Origin: Helicobacter mustelae
GTDB taxonomy: Bacteria > Campylobacterota > Campylobacteria > Campylobacterales > Helicobacteraceae
Length of the DNA stretch: 64,000 nucleotides
Assembly (NCBI RefSeq): GCF_900476215.1
Contig: NZ_LS483446.1
Coordinates: 1,054,001 to 1,118,000 of the forward strand
Direction: 5' to 3'
In this document: in pieces, positions 17,749-27,427 of the stretch
Layout: each line of letters begins with the position of its first letter
How positions within the stretch are numbered: the stretch's first letter is position 1
Translations under genes and position numbers: made by a program
Notes under the pieces: model-generated
Told to the model about the DNA's origin: nothing
Seen by the model: only the letters and a program-made list of their open reading frames with translations
The model's database searches: none

Positions 17749-18630
17749 TTAGCCTATCTTGTGCTTTTTTTCCATCAATTCTTTTACGATCTCTAGCATG
17801 CGTGCCTCAGCCTTATAGGCATAGGAGGCGATATTGAGCTCTGAGGGAGCAGTGGAGATCGCATGCAATCTCTCGCTGGGCAGCGGGAGGAAGTTATTGA
17901 GATAAGCCTCATCATAATCCTCATAGACCGCCTTGATATCCACCCCAAGCCCTTGGCAGTAGATACCAATCCAAGCATCATCATTATTGCGATAACCAAC
18001 CGCATCAATGAAAAGCTCTTTTTTAAAAAAATCTGGATTTGCCTCTGTGTTAAACACATCCAGATTCCACAAGATCCCACAGCCTGCCACGGATGCAAAA
18101 CCATGATTACTATTTTGCCAAGCCAAATAAGTGATCATAGAGTCTTGGTGCCTTGCTTTGAGATCTACTAGCTTTTTGATGAAATCTGGGGGATAGATGA
18201 GATCATCATCTAGGCTAATTAAAGTCTGATGGCGTGAGACATCTTGCAGGGCAGGGATGAATTTTTTGAATGTCCCTAGGTCTTCTACTTCAATAATCTT
18301 AAGCCAAGAGCCAAAATTTTCAAAAACCAGAGGGAGGCTTTGGTACTCTCCTTGCGTGAGATAAAGGCGCACTTCTTGGGGTCTAATTGTCTGGAAAAAA
18401 AGAGAATCTAGCATGTAGTGAATATAATCAATGCGATCCCTATGGGTCGTGCAGCTTACAATAATGTCATTTTGCAGGATTTTTTGGGCCCCATAATCGG
18501 TAGTTAAAATCCTGCGATTGGCTTCATAGAGGAAGCGACTCTCTGCATGGCGCATCTGCTTTTTTTGGGCCCTGACATTCTCAAGGAACATCCTCCCATA
18601 GTATGCAAGTCTTCTGAATTTGCTAAACAT
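17749..18630 (-). CDS. GT2-like glycosyltransferase, duplicated copy A
   Basis: A 293-residue protein with a GT-A type core: NDIIVSCTTHRDRIDYIHYMLDSLFFQT, then RPQEVRLYLTQGEYQSLP, and the metal-binding acidic motif ISLDDDLIYPPDF. A second acidic pair occurs in YRNNDDAWIGIYCQGLG. The start is the ATG giving MFSKFRRL; GGAGGG lies five bases upstream. A TTG four codons earlier is not preferred, because a stop lies three codons before it. The leader ORF's TAG overlaps this ATG, so translation may be coupled. The C-terminus (KKHKIG) depends on an A7 run where copy B has A6. Confidence 0.8.
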   Translation of the reverse strand: MFSKFRRLAYYGRMFLENVRAQKKQMRHAESRFLYEANRRILTTDYGAQKILQNDIIVSCTTHRDRIDYIHYMLDSLFFQTIRPQEVRLYLTQGEYQSLPLVFENFGSWLKIIEVEDLGTFKKFIPALQDVSRHQTLISLDDDLIYPPDFIKKLVDLKARHQDSMITYLAWQNSNHGFASVAGCGILWNLDVFNTEANPDFFKKELFIDAVGYRNNDDAWIGIYCQGLGVDIKAVYEDYDEAYLNNFLPLPSERLHAISTAPSELNIASYAYKAEARMLEIVKELMEKKHKIG

Positions 18631-18835
18631 ATAGCCCTCCAAGCAAAACTAGAGAGCCAAGATAGCGAGATTGAGAAAAAAGCTGCCAGGGGGGGGGGCA
18701 GGAGAAAACTCTCTTCAGACAATCTAAGTACAGAAAGCATAGATTTTGGAGTTTTTGCGCAGGATTTGTGGCGAGATTTTGACAATGATTCATGGAGGAA
18801 AATAGAGACTCTTTGAGGGTTTGCACAATAGACAT
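18623..18835 (-). CDS. Leader ORF with C10 tract, ends on the start codon of copy A
   Basis: A 70-codon ORF beginning MSIVQTLKESLFSSMNHC, with an excellent ribosome site (AAGGAG about seven bases before the ATG). Codons 47-50 are made by a run of ten C on the coding strand. With ten C the frame continues through WQLFSQSRYLGSLVLLGGLYV and stops at a TAG that overlaps the glycosyltransferase ATG (ATATGTTTAG). This is the geometry of translational coupling. I do not recognise the peptide; it may act only by being translated. Confidence 0.5.
   Translation of the reverse strand: MSIVQTLKESLFSSMNHCQNLATNPAQKLQNLCFLYLDCLKRVFSCPPPWQLFSQSRYLGSLVLLGGLYV
18689..18698. repeat. G10 homopolymer tract (C10 in the leader ORF)
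   Basis: Ten consecutive G on the plus strand, inside the leader ORF of copy A. Tracts of this length in Helicobacter commonly vary by slippage. The equivalent tract in copy B has eleven G. Confidence 0.9.
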
Positions 18836-18970
18836 TCAACTCTCCTTGGATTTTTGAGAAAAATTGCGCGTCATTATAGCATCCTCTGTGCAAAATCCTC
18901 AAGTAGGAATTTGAAAAAGCCTAACTTTTGCCAAAACCCCAGCATAGGGGAAAAATTGCGCGTCATTAGC

Positions 18971-19849
18971 CTATCTTGTGCTTTTTTCCATCAACTCCTT
19001 GATGATCTTTTTTATACGCTTCTCGGCCTTGCGCCCACCCCTTCTGATGTTTAGCTCTGATTTGGCCATAGAGACTGCATGCAGGACCTCACTAGGTAGT
19101 GGGATGAAGCGATGGTAATAGGTACGCAGATAATTCTCATGCACGGCATGGATATTTACCCCAAGAGCCTTGCAATAAAAGCTCGTCCAAGCATCATCAA
19201 GATTTCGCAAGCCAACCGCATCAATGAAAAGCTCTTTTTTAAAAAAATCTGGATTTGCCTCTGTGTTAAACACATCCAGATTCCACAAGATCCCACAGCC
19301 TGTGACCCTATCAAAAAAACCCGTTTTCCTATCGCGATAGGCCATGAATGTAATCATAGAGTCTTGATGCCTTGCTTTGAGATCTACTAGCTTTTGTACA
19401 AAGTCTGGGGGATAGATGAGATCATCATCTAGGCTAATTAGAGTCTGATGGCGTGAGACATCTTGCAGGGCAGGGATGAATTTTTTGAATGTCCCTAGGT
19501 CTTCTACTTCAATAATCTTAAGCCAAGAGCCAAATTTTTTGAGCACCTTGGGGAGACTTTGGTATTCTCCCTGCGTGAGATAAAGGCGCACTTCTTGGGG
19601 TCTAATTGTCTGGAAAAAAAGAGAATCTAGCACATAATGCACATAGTGGATACGCTCCCTATGCGTGGTAAAACTAATGATGATGTCATTTTGCTCAATC
19701 TCCTCGCTCTGATAATTGGTAGTTAAAATCCTGCGATTGGCTTCATAGAGGAAGCGACTCTCTGCATAAAGTGCGAGTTTGCGTGAGGTTTTAAGAAAGT
19801 CAAGGAACATCCTCCCATAGTATGCAAGTCTTCTGAATTTGCTAAACAT
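18971..19849 (-). CDS. GT2-like glycosyltransferase, duplicated copy B
   Basis: A 292-residue paralog of copy A with the same core (NDIIISFTTHRERIHYVHYVLDSLFFQT, RPQEVRLYLTQGEYQSLP, ISLDDDLIYPPDF). It differs in the first membrane-proximal residues (FLKTSRKLALYAESR) and in the last 80 (LRNLDDAWTSFYCKALGVNIHAVHENY), which may change acceptor specificity. The ATG (MFSKFRRL) has GGAGGG upstream. The protein ends EKSTR because an A6 run shifts the frame relative to copy A. Its own leader ORF is out of phase with the coupling stop because of a C11 tract. Confidence 0.8.
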   Translation of the reverse strand: MFSKFRRLAYYGRMFLDFLKTSRKLALYAESRFLYEANRRILTTNYQSEEIEQNDIIISFTTHRERIHYVHYVLDSLFFQTIRPQEVRLYLTQGEYQSLPKVLKKFGSWLKIIEVEDLGTFKKFIPALQDVSRHQTLISLDDDLIYPPDFVQKLVDLKARHQDSMITFMAYRDRKTGFFDRVTGCGILWNLDVFNTEANPDFFKKELFIDAVGLRNLDDAWTSFYCKALGVNIHAVHENYLRTYYHRFIPLPSEVLHAVSMAKSELNIRRGGRKAEKRIKKIIKELMEKSTR

Positions 19850-20055
19850 ATAGCCCTCCAAGCAAAACTAGAGAGCCAAGATGGCGGGATTGAGAAAAAA
19901 GCTGCCAGGGGGGGGGGGCAGGAGAAAACTCTCTTAAGACAATCTAAGTACAAAAAGCATGGATTTTGGAGTTTTTGCGCAGGATTTGTGGCGAGATTTT
20001 GACAATGATTTATGGAGGAAAATAGAGACTCTTTGAGGGTTTGCACAATAGACAT
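19723..20055 (-). CDS. Leader ORF with C11 tract, out of coupling phase for copy B
   Basis: The same leader as in front of copy A (MSIVQTLKESLFSSINHC) with the same AAGGAG site. Here the tract has eleven C, so after CPPP the frame reads LAAFFSIPPSWLSSFAWR and runs some 130 bases past the glycosyltransferase start in the wrong frame. One C fewer would restore the stop on the ATG, as in copy A. The part after the tract is probably not a functional protein. Confidence 0.4.
   Translation of the reverse strand: MSIVQTLKESLFSSINHCQNLATNPAQKLQNPCFLYLDCLKRVFSCPPPLAAFFSIPPSWLSSFAWRAICLANSEDLHTMGGCSLTFLKPHANSHFMQRVASSMKPIAGF
19908..19918. repeat. G11 homopolymer tract (C11 in the leader ORF)
   Basis: Eleven consecutive G on the plus strand at the same place as the G10 tract of the other unit. 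The one-base difference between otherwise nearly identical leaders is direct evidence that the tract length changes. Confidence 0.9.
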
Positions 20056-20279
20056 TCAACTCTCCTTAAGATTTTTGAGAAAAATTGCGCGTCATTATAG
20101 CATCCTCTGTGCAAAATCCTCAAGTAGGAATTTGAAAATCTACCCCATCTGCTGCAGAGTTCTTGAGGGCTTTATCAAAGCATCAAATACCAAGTAAAAT
20201 CACCCCTCCTCTCACTCCCCCACATCTTTCAACCACGCATGCCACAAAACCCACCACACACACCCCCTCAAGCAATCTT

Positions 20280-22850
20280 TTAAGAAATCTGCGCCTCTAT
20301 AGCATCGTTTTTGACAGCAAAGACCACCTTACTGCCCTCTTTGATTTTATCTTGCAAGATGAGTTCAGCTAACGCATCCTCGATTTGCTCATAAAGCGCA
20401 CGCTTCAGAGGCCTAGCGCCATAGATGGGATCAAATCCCACTTGCGCAATCCATTCCTTGGCTGCAGACTCAAGCTCAACGACAATCCCGCGCTCTATGA
20501 GCTTTTTGGCAATGGAGTCAAACATAATATCCACGATTTCTACAATTCCCCCAAGATCCAAGGGATTAAAGATCACGATATCATCCAAGCGATTGAGAAA
20601 TTCTGGTTTGAAATACTGCTTGAGACTGGATTCCACCGCACGCTTTTTTTCTTCCCTGTCTTTGAGCTCTAGGATTTTATCACTTGCAATATTGCTAGTA
20701 AGGATAATAATGGTATTGCGAAAATCCACCACCACGCCTTTATTATCAGTCAATCTCCCATCATCAAGCACCTGTAAAAGAATATGAAACACATCAGGAT
20801 GTGCCTTCTCGATCTCATCAAAAAGAACCACACTATAAGGCTTCCTGCGCACGGCCTCTGTGAGCTGCCCACCCTCTTCATAGCCTACATACCCAGGAGG
20901 TGCACCCACAAGCCTGCTTGCTGCATGTTTTTCCATGTATTCACTCATATCAATGCGAATGAGATTTTTCTGCGAGAGGAATAAAAATTCCGCCAAAGAT
21001 TTCGCACTCTGGGTTTTCCCCACCCCGGTGGGACCCAGAAACATAAAACTGCCAATGGGGTGATTGCTAGAGCTTAGACCTGCTTTGTTGCGCTTGATCG
21101 CACGGGCAATGGCATGCAATGCCTCATCCTGCCCCACCACACTTTTGCGCAATTCTAGTTCTATGTTCAAAATCTTTTCTCTTTCTTCTTGGAGCATTCT
21201 TTTCACAGGGATTTGTGTCCAGCGCGAGACGATTTCTGCGATGCTCTCCTCTGTAAGCGCATTTTGCAAAAGCGTGCCATTTTTTTGCATCTCTTCCCAT
21301 CTATCCTGCAGGGATTTTTCTTGATTTTGAGCCTCTGGGATCTTTGCATAATCAATCTCTGCAGCCTTGTTATAATCCCCGTTGCGCTTGGCAATCTCAG
21401 ATTCGCGCTTCAATGCATCAATGGTATTTTTCATTTGCGCGATTTCTTTGAATACGGATTTTTCATTGTCAAATTGCATCTGCAGGGAATTTTTCTTCTC
21501 GACTTGATTGGCAAGCTCTTTTTCTAGTTCTTCCAAGCGATTTGCATTTGTGGGCTTGTTTTCCATATGCAGCGCTTCTTTTTCTACCTCTAGGCGCTGG
21601 ATCACACGCTTGATATTGCGCAGGGCACTGGGTTCTGATTCAATCTGCATTTTGAGTTCCGCAGCTCCCTCATCGATGAGATCAATAGCCTTATCAGGCA
21701 AAAATCTATCGGTGATATAGCGATGCGAGAGCTTCACAGCTGCCACCAATGCAGAATCTGTGATGCTTACATTATGATGGGTCTCTAGCTTTTCTTTGAG
21801 CCCGCGCAGGATTTGAAGTGCTTCAGAGATGCTTGGCTCATTAAGGAAGATGGGCTGAAATCTCCTAGTGAGTGCGGCGTCTTTTTCAAAATATTTGCGA
21901 TATTCTTTGAGTGTTGTAGCCCCGATAGTGTGCAGCTCCCCGCGCGCAAGAGCAGGTTTTAGGATATTTGCTGCATCCATGCTCCCCTCACTTGCCCCAG
22001 CACCAACAATGGTGTGAATCTCATCGATGAACAAAATGATATTGCCAGCCTTTTTGACTTCCTCTAGGATATTTTTCAATCGCTCCTCAAATTCTCCGCG
22101 ATACTTCGCCCCTGCCACTAGCAGGCTCATATCCAGCACAATAATGCGCTTATTTTGCAGAGATAGCGGTACTTCTTTCTTGATGATTTGCTGGGCAAGC
22201 CCCTCCACCACAGCAGTTTTCCCCACCCCTGGCTCGCCCAGCAAAATAGGATTGTTTTTGGTCTTGCGAATAAGGATCTGCATCATTCTTGTGATCTCCT
22301 CATCCCGGCCAATGACGGGATCTAGCAGATTGTCCTGGGCTTTTTTGGTGAGATCGATGCCAAATTTCTCCAATGCCTCTAGCATGCAATCCCCGCCCGC
22401 ATCTTCGATCTTGCGTCCTGCACGCAAGGATTGCAGGGTCTTTTTAAGCTCAAGCAACTCTATGCCTCCTCCCAAAATCTCTCCAAATTCCTTGAGATTT
22501 GCAAGGATTAATGTATCAATGGCTATGAATTTATCCCCATTTTTTATGGCTAGGCCCTCTGCCTCTTGCAATGCCTTTTGCAGGCCTTTAGAGAGGCTTA
22601 GATTTTCTTTTTCTATATGCGAGACCTTGGGGAGCTTCTCTGCGTTGCTGCGCACAATGAGCTCGATCTCTCGGCTATTTTGCTGCATTTTATCCAGTGC
22701 TTGATTGAGCAGGGATTGGGGGGTGTTTAGCAATGCCCAAGCAATATGAATGAGGTCAATCTCTTGATTTTTTTGATGTAGCGCAAGTGCAGCGGCAGAA
22801 TCTAGATTTTCCTTAAGTGGATTGGTAAGTTTTTCAAAAATATTCATCAT
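20280..22850 (-). CDS. clpB: ClpB disaggregase
   Basis: An 856-residue AAA+ chaperone that works with DnaK to resolve protein aggregates. It has an N-terminal Clp domain, a first ATPase (Walker A GEPGVGKT, Walker [11 protein letters not shown]), the long coiled-coil middle domain (about residues 400-520, [20 protein letters not shown]) that separates ClpB from ClpA, and a second ATPase ([20 protein letters not shown]). Two ATG codons stand behind AAGGAG. A strong promoter with a HAIR-like operator lies 30-60 bases upstream. C. jejuni has clpB in the same position beside ctpA. Confidence 0.96.
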   Translation of the reverse strand: MMNIFEKLTNPLKENLDSAAALALHQKNQEIDLIHIAWALLNTPQSLLNQALDKMQQNSREIELIVRSNAEKLPKVSHIEKENLSLSKGLQKALQEAEGLAIKNGDKFIAIDTLILANLKEFGEILGGGIELLELKKTLQSLRAGRKIEDAGGDCMLEALEKFGIDLTKKAQDNLLDPVIGRDEEITRMMQILIRKTKNNPILLGEPGVGKTAVVEGLAQQIIKKEVPLSLQNKRIIVLDMSLLVAGAKYRGEFEERLKNILEEVKKAGNIILFIDEIHTIVGAGASEGSMDAANILKPALARGELHTIGATTLKEYRKYFEKDAALTRRFQPIFLNEPSISEALQILRGLKEKLETHHNVSITDSALVAAVKLSHRYITDRFLPDKAIDLIDEGAAELKMQIESEPSALRNIKRVIQRLEVEKEALHMENKPTNANRLEELEKELANQVEKKNSLQMQFDNEKSVFKEIAQMKNTIDALKRESEIAKRNGDYNKAAEIDYAKIPEAQNQEKSLQDRWEEMQKNGTLLQNALTEESIAEIVSRWTQIPVKRMLQEEREKILNIELELRKSVVGQDEALHAIARAIKRNKAGLSSSNHPIGSFMFLGPTGVGKTQSAKSLAEFLFLSQKNLIRIDMSEYMEKHAASRLVGAPPGYVGYEEGGQLTEAVRRKPYSVVLFDEIEKAHPDVFHILLQVLDDGRLTDNKGVVVDFRNTIIILTSNIASDKILELKDREEKKRAVESSLKQYFKPEFLNRLDDIVIFNPLDLGGIVEIVDIMFDSIAKKLIERGIVVELESAAKEWIAQVGFDPIYGARPLKRALYEQIEDALAELILQDKIKEGSKVVFAVKNDAIEAQIS

Positions 22851-22877
22851 AAACTCCTTAACTTTTATAACCCTGCC

Positions 22878-22907
22878 ACTATATAACTTTAGTGTAATGT
22901 TGTCAAG
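22878..22907 (-). promoter_or_regulatory. clpB promoter overlapped by a HAIR-like (HspR) operator
   Basis: On the minus strand TTGACA (22906-22901) is followed 17 bases later by TATAGT (22883-22878), near-perfect for a vegetative promoter. The inverted repeat CTTGACA-N7-ACTAAAG (22907-22887) overlaps the -35 box and matches the HspR HAIR consensus CTTGAGT-N7-ACTCAAG at 11 of 14 positions. HspR represses heat-shock genes, including clpB in some Campylobacterota. Confidence 0.6.
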
Positions 22908-23094
22908 TTTTATAAGTAAATTCCTATAAAACTCAAAAATAATCCAGAAATATCAGGGGATGACCTGCCCCAGAGATACCCAGAGATACCCAGAGATGCA
23001 AGCCAAAAAATAGGAAATTTTTTCCTTATATCCATTTTGTGCATTCTTTGTGATAAAATCAAGCGCAAAAATTTTAAGAAAATAGGCGTGTAAA

Positions 23095-24588
23095 ATGAGT
23101 AAATATTTCCTATCAGGCTTTTTGACCACTGGCTTTGTGAGCCTGGCTCTTCTGTTTCAAAACATCCATGCAGAGACTCTCCCTCACAAAAAAAGCACCC
23201 AACAAGAACGCATCGATGCGTTTAACAAGCTTACCAAGGTAATTAATACCGTAGAAAAGGTTTATGTAGATGACGTTGACATCTCCCAAATCGTAGATAA
23301 GGCCATTTCTGGGCTGCTCACCAATCTGGATGCACATTCTGATTATCTCACAGCAAAGAAATTCAAAGAATTACAGGCCCAGACAGAGGGTGAGTTTGGC
23401 GGGCTTGGCATCACCGTGGGCATGAAAGATGGCGCACTTACTGTCATTTCTCCCCTTGATGATTCCCCCGCGCAAAAAGCCGGTCTAAAAAGTGGGGATA
23501 TCATCCTCAAAATCAATAATGAAAGCACGCTGAATATGAGCATTGATGATGCGGTAAATCTCATGCGAGGCAAGCCAAAAACCTCCATCAATCTCACCAT
23601 CTATCGCAAGGGTGCACCCAAACCTCTTGAGTTTAAGATCACGCGCGACATCGTGCAGATCAAATCCGTGCATGCCCGCAAGATTGAGGGAGAGAAATTC
23701 CTCTATATCCGCGTGAATAATTTTGACAAAAATGTCACCAGTTCTGTGAAGGCCGCGCTAGAAAAAGCTGGCAAGATCGATGGGTTGATCCTAGATCTTC
23801 GCAACAATCCCGGCGGCCTACTCAACCAGGCTGTGGGGCTTTCTGAGCTATTTATCAAGGATGGGGTGATTGTCTCACAAAAAGGCAGGGTAAAAAATGA
23901 AAATGTCGAATACAAGGCCAATGGCAAGGCCCCTTATGAAAAACTCCCCATCGTCGTGCTCATCAACGGAGGGACAGCGAGTGCTAGCGAGATTGTCTCA
24001 GGTGCGCTACAGGATTATAAGCGCGCATTGATTGTTGGAGAAAAGTCCTTTGGTAAGGGCAGCGTGCAAGTGGTTTTACCTGTGGTGGATAATGATTCTG
24101 CCATCAAGCTCACCACCGCAAAATATTATCTCCCTAGCGGCCGCACCATTCAAGCCATTGGGATCACCCCTGATATTCTAGTCTATGCAGGCAAGGTACC
24201 CCAAAATGAAGGGGGATTTGAGATCAAGGAAGCAGATCTCAAAAATCACCTACGAAATGAGCTCATTAAGCTCAATGAAGAAAAGACAGAGGCAACAACA
24301 GAGGAAAAATTTGACAAAAAAGGCAGAAATAAGGGCGATAGAGCAAAAAATGACAAAATAGGAAATAAATCCAAAAAAGAGGAAAACAAAAAAAACATCA
24401 TCACAGAGAGTGACATCAACAATGACATTCAGTTAAAAACAGCCATTGACTTGCTAAAAACCTGGAACATCATCAAATCCCCTGTAAAATCCCCTCTAGA
24501 ACTAAAAAAAATCACAGAAGCTCAGAATGACTCTGAGAAAAAGACAGAAGCAATAACAGAGGAAAAATCTGACAAAAAACACAGATAA
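23095..24588 (+). CDS. ctpA: Carboxy-terminal processing protease, S41 family
   Basis: A 497-residue periplasmic serine protease. Signal peptide or anchor at residues 1-26 ([19 protein letters not shown]), PDZ domain at about 100-185 ([30 protein letters not shown]), then the S41 catalytic domain with S298 in GGTASASEI and K321 in GEKSFGKG. The C-terminus is a long lysine- and glutamate-rich tail containing an imperfect internal repeat ([13 protein letters not shown] and [13 protein letters not shown]). It processes or degrades envelope proteins. The promoter region is shared with divergent clpB. Confidence 0.92.
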   Translation: MSKYFLSGFLTTGFVSLALLFQNIHAETLPHKKSTQQERIDAFNKLTKVINTVEKVYVDDVDISQIVDKAISGLLTNLDAHSDYLTAKKFKELQAQTEGEFGGLGITVGMKDGALTVISPLDDSPAQKAGLKSGDIILKINNESTLNMSIDDAVNLMRGKPKTSINLTIYRKGAPKPLEFKITRDIVQIKSVHARKIEGEKFLYIRVNNFDKNVTSSVKAALEKAGKIDGLILDLRNNPGGLLNQAVGLSELFIKDGVIVSQKGRVKNENVEYKANGKAPYEKLPIVVLINGGTASASEIVSGALQDYKRALIVGEKSFGKGSVQVVLPVVDNDSAIKLTTAKYYLPSGRTIQAIGITPDILVYAGKVPQNEGGFEIKEADLKNHLRNELIKLNEEKTEATTEEKFDKKGRNKGDRAKNDKIGNKSKKEENKKNIITESDINNDIQLKTAIDLLKTWNIIKSPVKSPLELKKITEAQNDSEKKTEAITEEKSDKKHR

Positions 24589-24646
24589 AGACGGGTTTAA
24601 CAAAGCCAAGCCAAAATGCAAAGAGACAAAAACAAGAAAGCAAACC

Positions 24647-25369
24647 ATGGAAAAGAAACAACTTTTGTATGAAGGAAAGGGAAAGAGGATTTTTGCTACA
24701 GAGGATGCAGGGCTAGTCATCGCTGAATTTAAAGACGATCTCACTGCATTTAATGCGCAGAAAAAGGGCCAGGAAGTGGGCAAGGGGGCGCTTAATTGCG
24801 CAATCTCTAGCCTGCTTTTTGCATTGCTAGAAAAAAACCACATCCCCACGCATTATAAAAAAACCCTAGATTCCACACATATGCTTTGTCAAAAAGTAGA
24901 AATCATCCCCATCGAGGTTGTTGTACGCAATGTCGCCACAGGCTCGCTTAGCAAAAGGCTTGGCATAGAAGAGGGCAAGGTTTTGCCCTTTAGCCTGGTG
25001 GAATTTTATTACAAAGATGATGAGCTAGGTGATCCCCTCATTAATGATGAGCACTGCAGGATTTTGGGCATCACACAAAATCAAGAAGATCTAGAATTTC
25101 TCAAAAATCAGGGGCGCAAGATCAATGGTATCTTGCAGGAATTTTTTGCTGCAAAAAGCTTGCGACTCATTGATTTTAAACTAGAGTTTGGAAAGAGTGC
25201 ACAAGGAGAAATCCTGCTAGCAGATGAGATTAGCCCTGATAGCTGCAGATTTTGGGACAAAGACACCAACCAAAAACTCGATAAAGATATCTTTCGCCAG
25301 GATTTAGGCGATGTTTATGCCGCATATGAAGAAGTGTTTTACCGCATAAGGAGTGCAAATGAAAGCTGA
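24647..25369 (+). CDS. purC: SAICAR synthetase
   Basis: A 240-residue ligase of purine synthesis that joins aspartate to CAIR. Family hallmarks are [11 protein letters not shown] at the N-terminus, [23 protein letters not shown] and [17 protein letters not shown]. The gene overlaps purS by 11 bases. The order purC-purS-purQ-SH3 protein-plsC after ctpA is as I remember it in C. jejuni. Confidence 0.95.
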   Translation: MEKKQLLYEGKGKRIFATEDAGLVIAEFKDDLTAFNAQKKGQEVGKGALNCAISSLLFALLEKNHIPTHYKKTLDSTHMLCQKVEIIPIEVVVRNVATGSLSKRLGIEEGKVLPFSLVEFYYKDDELGDPLINDEHCRILGITQNQEDLEFLKNQGRKINGILQEFFAAKSLRLIDFKLEFGKSAQGEILLADEISPDSCRFWDKDTNQKLDKDIFRQDLGDVYAAYEEVFYRIRSANES

Positions 25370-25601
25370 TATTTCTATCAAACTCAAACAGGGCGTACTA
25401 GACCCCGAGGCAAAGGCCATCCAAAATGCACTCAAAAGCCTGGGGTTTGAAGGCTTTGATTATTTGGAAATGAGCAAAAAGATCACCATTCACTTCCTCT
25501 CTCAAGATGCGCAAAAAGTAAAAGCTCAGGCAGAAAAAATGGCAAAAGAGCTGTTAGCAAATCTTGTGATCGAAGATTTTAGCATTGAAATAAGAGAATA
25601 G
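25359..25601 (+). CDS. purS: FGAM synthase subunit PurS
   Basis: An 80-residue ferredoxin-like small subunit that bridges PurQ and small PurL in the formylglycinamidine synthase complex. The signature is [22 protein letters not shown]. The ATG at 25359 is favoured by AAGGAG six bases upstream. It ends three bases before purQ. The PurL partner is not in this window. Confidence 0.93.
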   Translation: MKADISIKLKQGVLDPEAKAIQNALKSLGFEGFDYLEMSKKITIHFLSQDAQKVKAQAEKMAKELLANLVIEDFSIEIRE

Positions 25602-25604
25602 AAG

Positions 25605-26261
25605 ATGATTGCGATTCTGCAGTTTCCTGGCACAAATTGTGAAAAAGACATGCAGCATGTCTATCGAGATCTTTTGAGTCAAGAAGTAGGCATGATCTGG
25701 CACAAAGAAACATCCCTACCCTCAAACACCAAGCTTGTGGTCATTCCCGGGGGCTTTAGCTATGGAGATTATTTGCGCAGCGGTGCGATTGCACGCTTTG
25801 CTCCCATCATGAAAGGTGTAGTTCGCTATGCAAATCACGGAGGGCTGGTGCTGGGAATCTGCAATGGCTTTCAGATCCTCACAGAAGCGAAGCTCCTTCC
25901 AGGGGTGCTAAAGCGCAATCATCATCTTAACTTTGTCTCCAAGCAACAAGAGCTAATCCTCTCAAATACAAACAATAAATTTCTACAAAATTACCAAAAA
26001 AACACCTCCATCACCTTGCCCATCGCTCATGCTGATGGAAATTACTTCACAGATGAAAAGACACTAGAGGGATTGAGGGAAAATGAGCAGATTCTACTAA
26101 CCTACAAAGACAATCCCAATGGTTCTGTAGAAAATATCGCAGGGATCTGCAATAAAGAAAAAAATATCTTTGGGCTCATGCCCCATCCAGAGAGAGCTTC
26201 AGAGCTCTTACTTGGTAATGATGCTGGCCTAAAAATGCTCAGAAATCTCTGCTCATGTTAA
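25605..26261 (+). CDS. purQ: FGAM synthase glutaminase subunit PurQ
   Basis: A 218-residue class I glutaminase supplying ammonia to PurL. The nucleophile is the Cys of [13 protein letters not shown]; the His-Glu pair is in [10 protein letters not shown]. The N-terminus [15 protein letters not shown] is typical. Its stop overlaps the next ATG by seven bases. Confidence 0.95.
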   Translation: MIAILQFPGTNCEKDMQHVYRDLLSQEVGMIWHKETSLPSNTKLVVIPGGFSYGDYLRSGAIARFAPIMKGVVRYANHGGLVLGICNGFQILTEAKLLPGVLKRNHHLNFVSKQQELILSNTNNKFLQNYQKNTSITLPIAHADGNYFTDEKTLEGLRENEQILLTYKDNPNGSVENIAGICNKEKNIFGLMPHPERASELLLGNDAGLKMLRNLCSC

Positions 26262-27427
26262 GATTTTTCTTTGTTTTTTTCTTTTGCATTTTCTGCGCAA
26301 ATGCCCAGCAAAATTCCCTGCAAGCCCAGCAAAAATCCCAAGGAAATGCCAAAAACCCCAAAAGCATCAAAAATAATACCATCCTGCAAGATTATGATCC
26401 AAGCCTCCCTCTCTCACCCTCCAAAATCATCTATATCAAAAACATCACGCCAGAAAAAAATCTCAAAAAAATGATCTATGTTGGCCAAAGCATCTCCATC
26501 ACCTACAATCTCTTGCCGCTTTCAAACGCCTCTCTTGCAAAGACAGAATTCACCACCCCCATCAATCCCCAAAGAATCAAGCTCACCAACCCAGATGTCA
26601 CATGGGATCTCCAACCAGATAAGAGCTATCAAGCTACCTTCACCTACAAGATTAAAAGCAAGAATGCAAGTCTTCCCCAAATCAAGGCCACAGCCATCTC
26701 AGATGATGGGAAATACCAAGATAGTGCACTCACCCCAAAGATTGCACTCAATATCTATGACCTCAAGAGCAATCCCAAATACTCTGGTGTGGTGGCAGAT
26801 GATCTCAAAATCTTGCGCACAAAGACCAAAAATTATGATGACATGGATTATATTATGGTGCTAGAACTTGAGGGGAAAAATGCCAATCTTGAAGATTTTG
26901 TCTTGCCAGATAGCAGAATTAAAAAGCAAGAGGCCAAAAAACTAGAAGATGGGCATGGGATTTATTATTGTATTTTTCCCAAAAATATCTCTTCCCTCTC
27001 CTTTGATTTTTTCTCCCTTACCACCAACCATTTCAAGACCCTCACCATCCCAGTCATCCTCTCTCATGATAATGTCGCAGCCCAGGATGATCTCAAGCCA
27101 AAAAATATCTTTTTGCTATATTTTACGCTGCTTTTGATCCTGGGCATCCTTGTGTGTGTCCTGCTTTATATTTTCCTGTGGCGCAGCAAATGGCTTCTTT
27201 TGCTCGCTGTATTGCTGCTTTGCTATTTACTCTGGCATATTTTTTATCGCAATGACATCATCTTGCAGCCCAATGATGTGGTCAAAATCCTGCCCACGCA
27301 AAATTCTACCACCCTATTTGTGCCAACCTCACCCATGGAGGCAGAGATCATTGGCTCGCATGAGAATTTTTATAAAATCATCACCAAAGATGGCCACATC
27401 GGCTGGATCAAAAAGAAGAAAAAATGA
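26255..27427 (+). CDS. Envelope protein with two membrane spans and C-terminal SH3-like domain
   Basis: A 390-residue protein with a signal peptide ([18 protein letters not shown]), a large periplasmic beta-rich domain to about residue 280, two hydrophobic spans close together ([20 protein letters not shown] and [18 protein letters not shown]), and a C-terminal bacterial SH3-type domain ([14 protein letters not shown] to [11 protein letters not shown]). It sits at the position of C. jejuni Cj0515 between purQ and plsC. SH3b domains often bind cell wall. The exact role is unknown. The ATGA overlap couples it to plsC. Confidence 0.7.
   Translation: MLRFFFVFFFCIFCANAQQNSLQAQQKSQGNAKNPKSIKNNTILQDYDPSLPLSPSKIIYIKNITPEKNLKKMIYVGQSISITYNLLPLSNASLAKTEFTTPINPQRIKLTNPDVTWDLQPDKSYQATFTYKIKSKNASLPQIKATAISDDGKYQDSALTPKIALNIYDLKSNPKYSGVVADDLKILRTKTKNYDDMDYIMVLELEGKNANLEDFVLPDSRIKKQEAKKLEDGHGIYYCIFPKNISSLSFDFFSLTTNHFKTLTIPVILSHDNVAAQDDLKPKNIFLLYFTLLLILGILVCVLLYIFLWRSKWLLLLAVLLLCYLLWHIFYRNDIILQPNDVVKILPTQNSTTLFVPTSPMEAEIIGSHENFYKIITKDGHIGWIKKKKK

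Larger units (their letters stand above)
17747..20138. repeat. Imperfect tandem duplication (units 17747-18917 and 18964-20138)
   Basis: Two units of about 1.17 kb follow each other on the same strand. Each contains a glycosyltransferase gene, a leader ORF with a long G tract (plus strand) and an identical 5' region down to CCTCAAGTAGGAATTTGAAA. The middle of the gene and the leader are nearly identical between units, while the N-terminal 20 codons and the last 80 codons differ. The 19-base motif GAAAAATTGCGCGTCATTA occurs in both leader regions and again at the junction (18950-18968). Confidence 0.9.

Noticed and set aside
17600-17750. 48-codon minus-strand ORF beyond glycosyltransferase copy A
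   Set aside because: No ribosome site, no motif and too short to support.
18631-18835. In-frame fusion of the leader peptide to the glycosyltransferase by tract slippage
   Set aside because: A TAG stands three codons before the TTG in the enzyme frame, so no tract length can fuse the two.
18504-18902. 132-codon minus-strand ORF overlapping the start of glycosyltransferase copy A
   Set aside because: It is the third frame of the leader and early gene region. It lacks its own ribosome site and is explained by the leader plus the enzyme frame.
22887-22907. CIRCE (HrcA) operator before clpB
   Set aside because: The repeat does not match TTAGCACTC-N9-GAGTGCTAA; it fits the HspR HAIR pattern much better.
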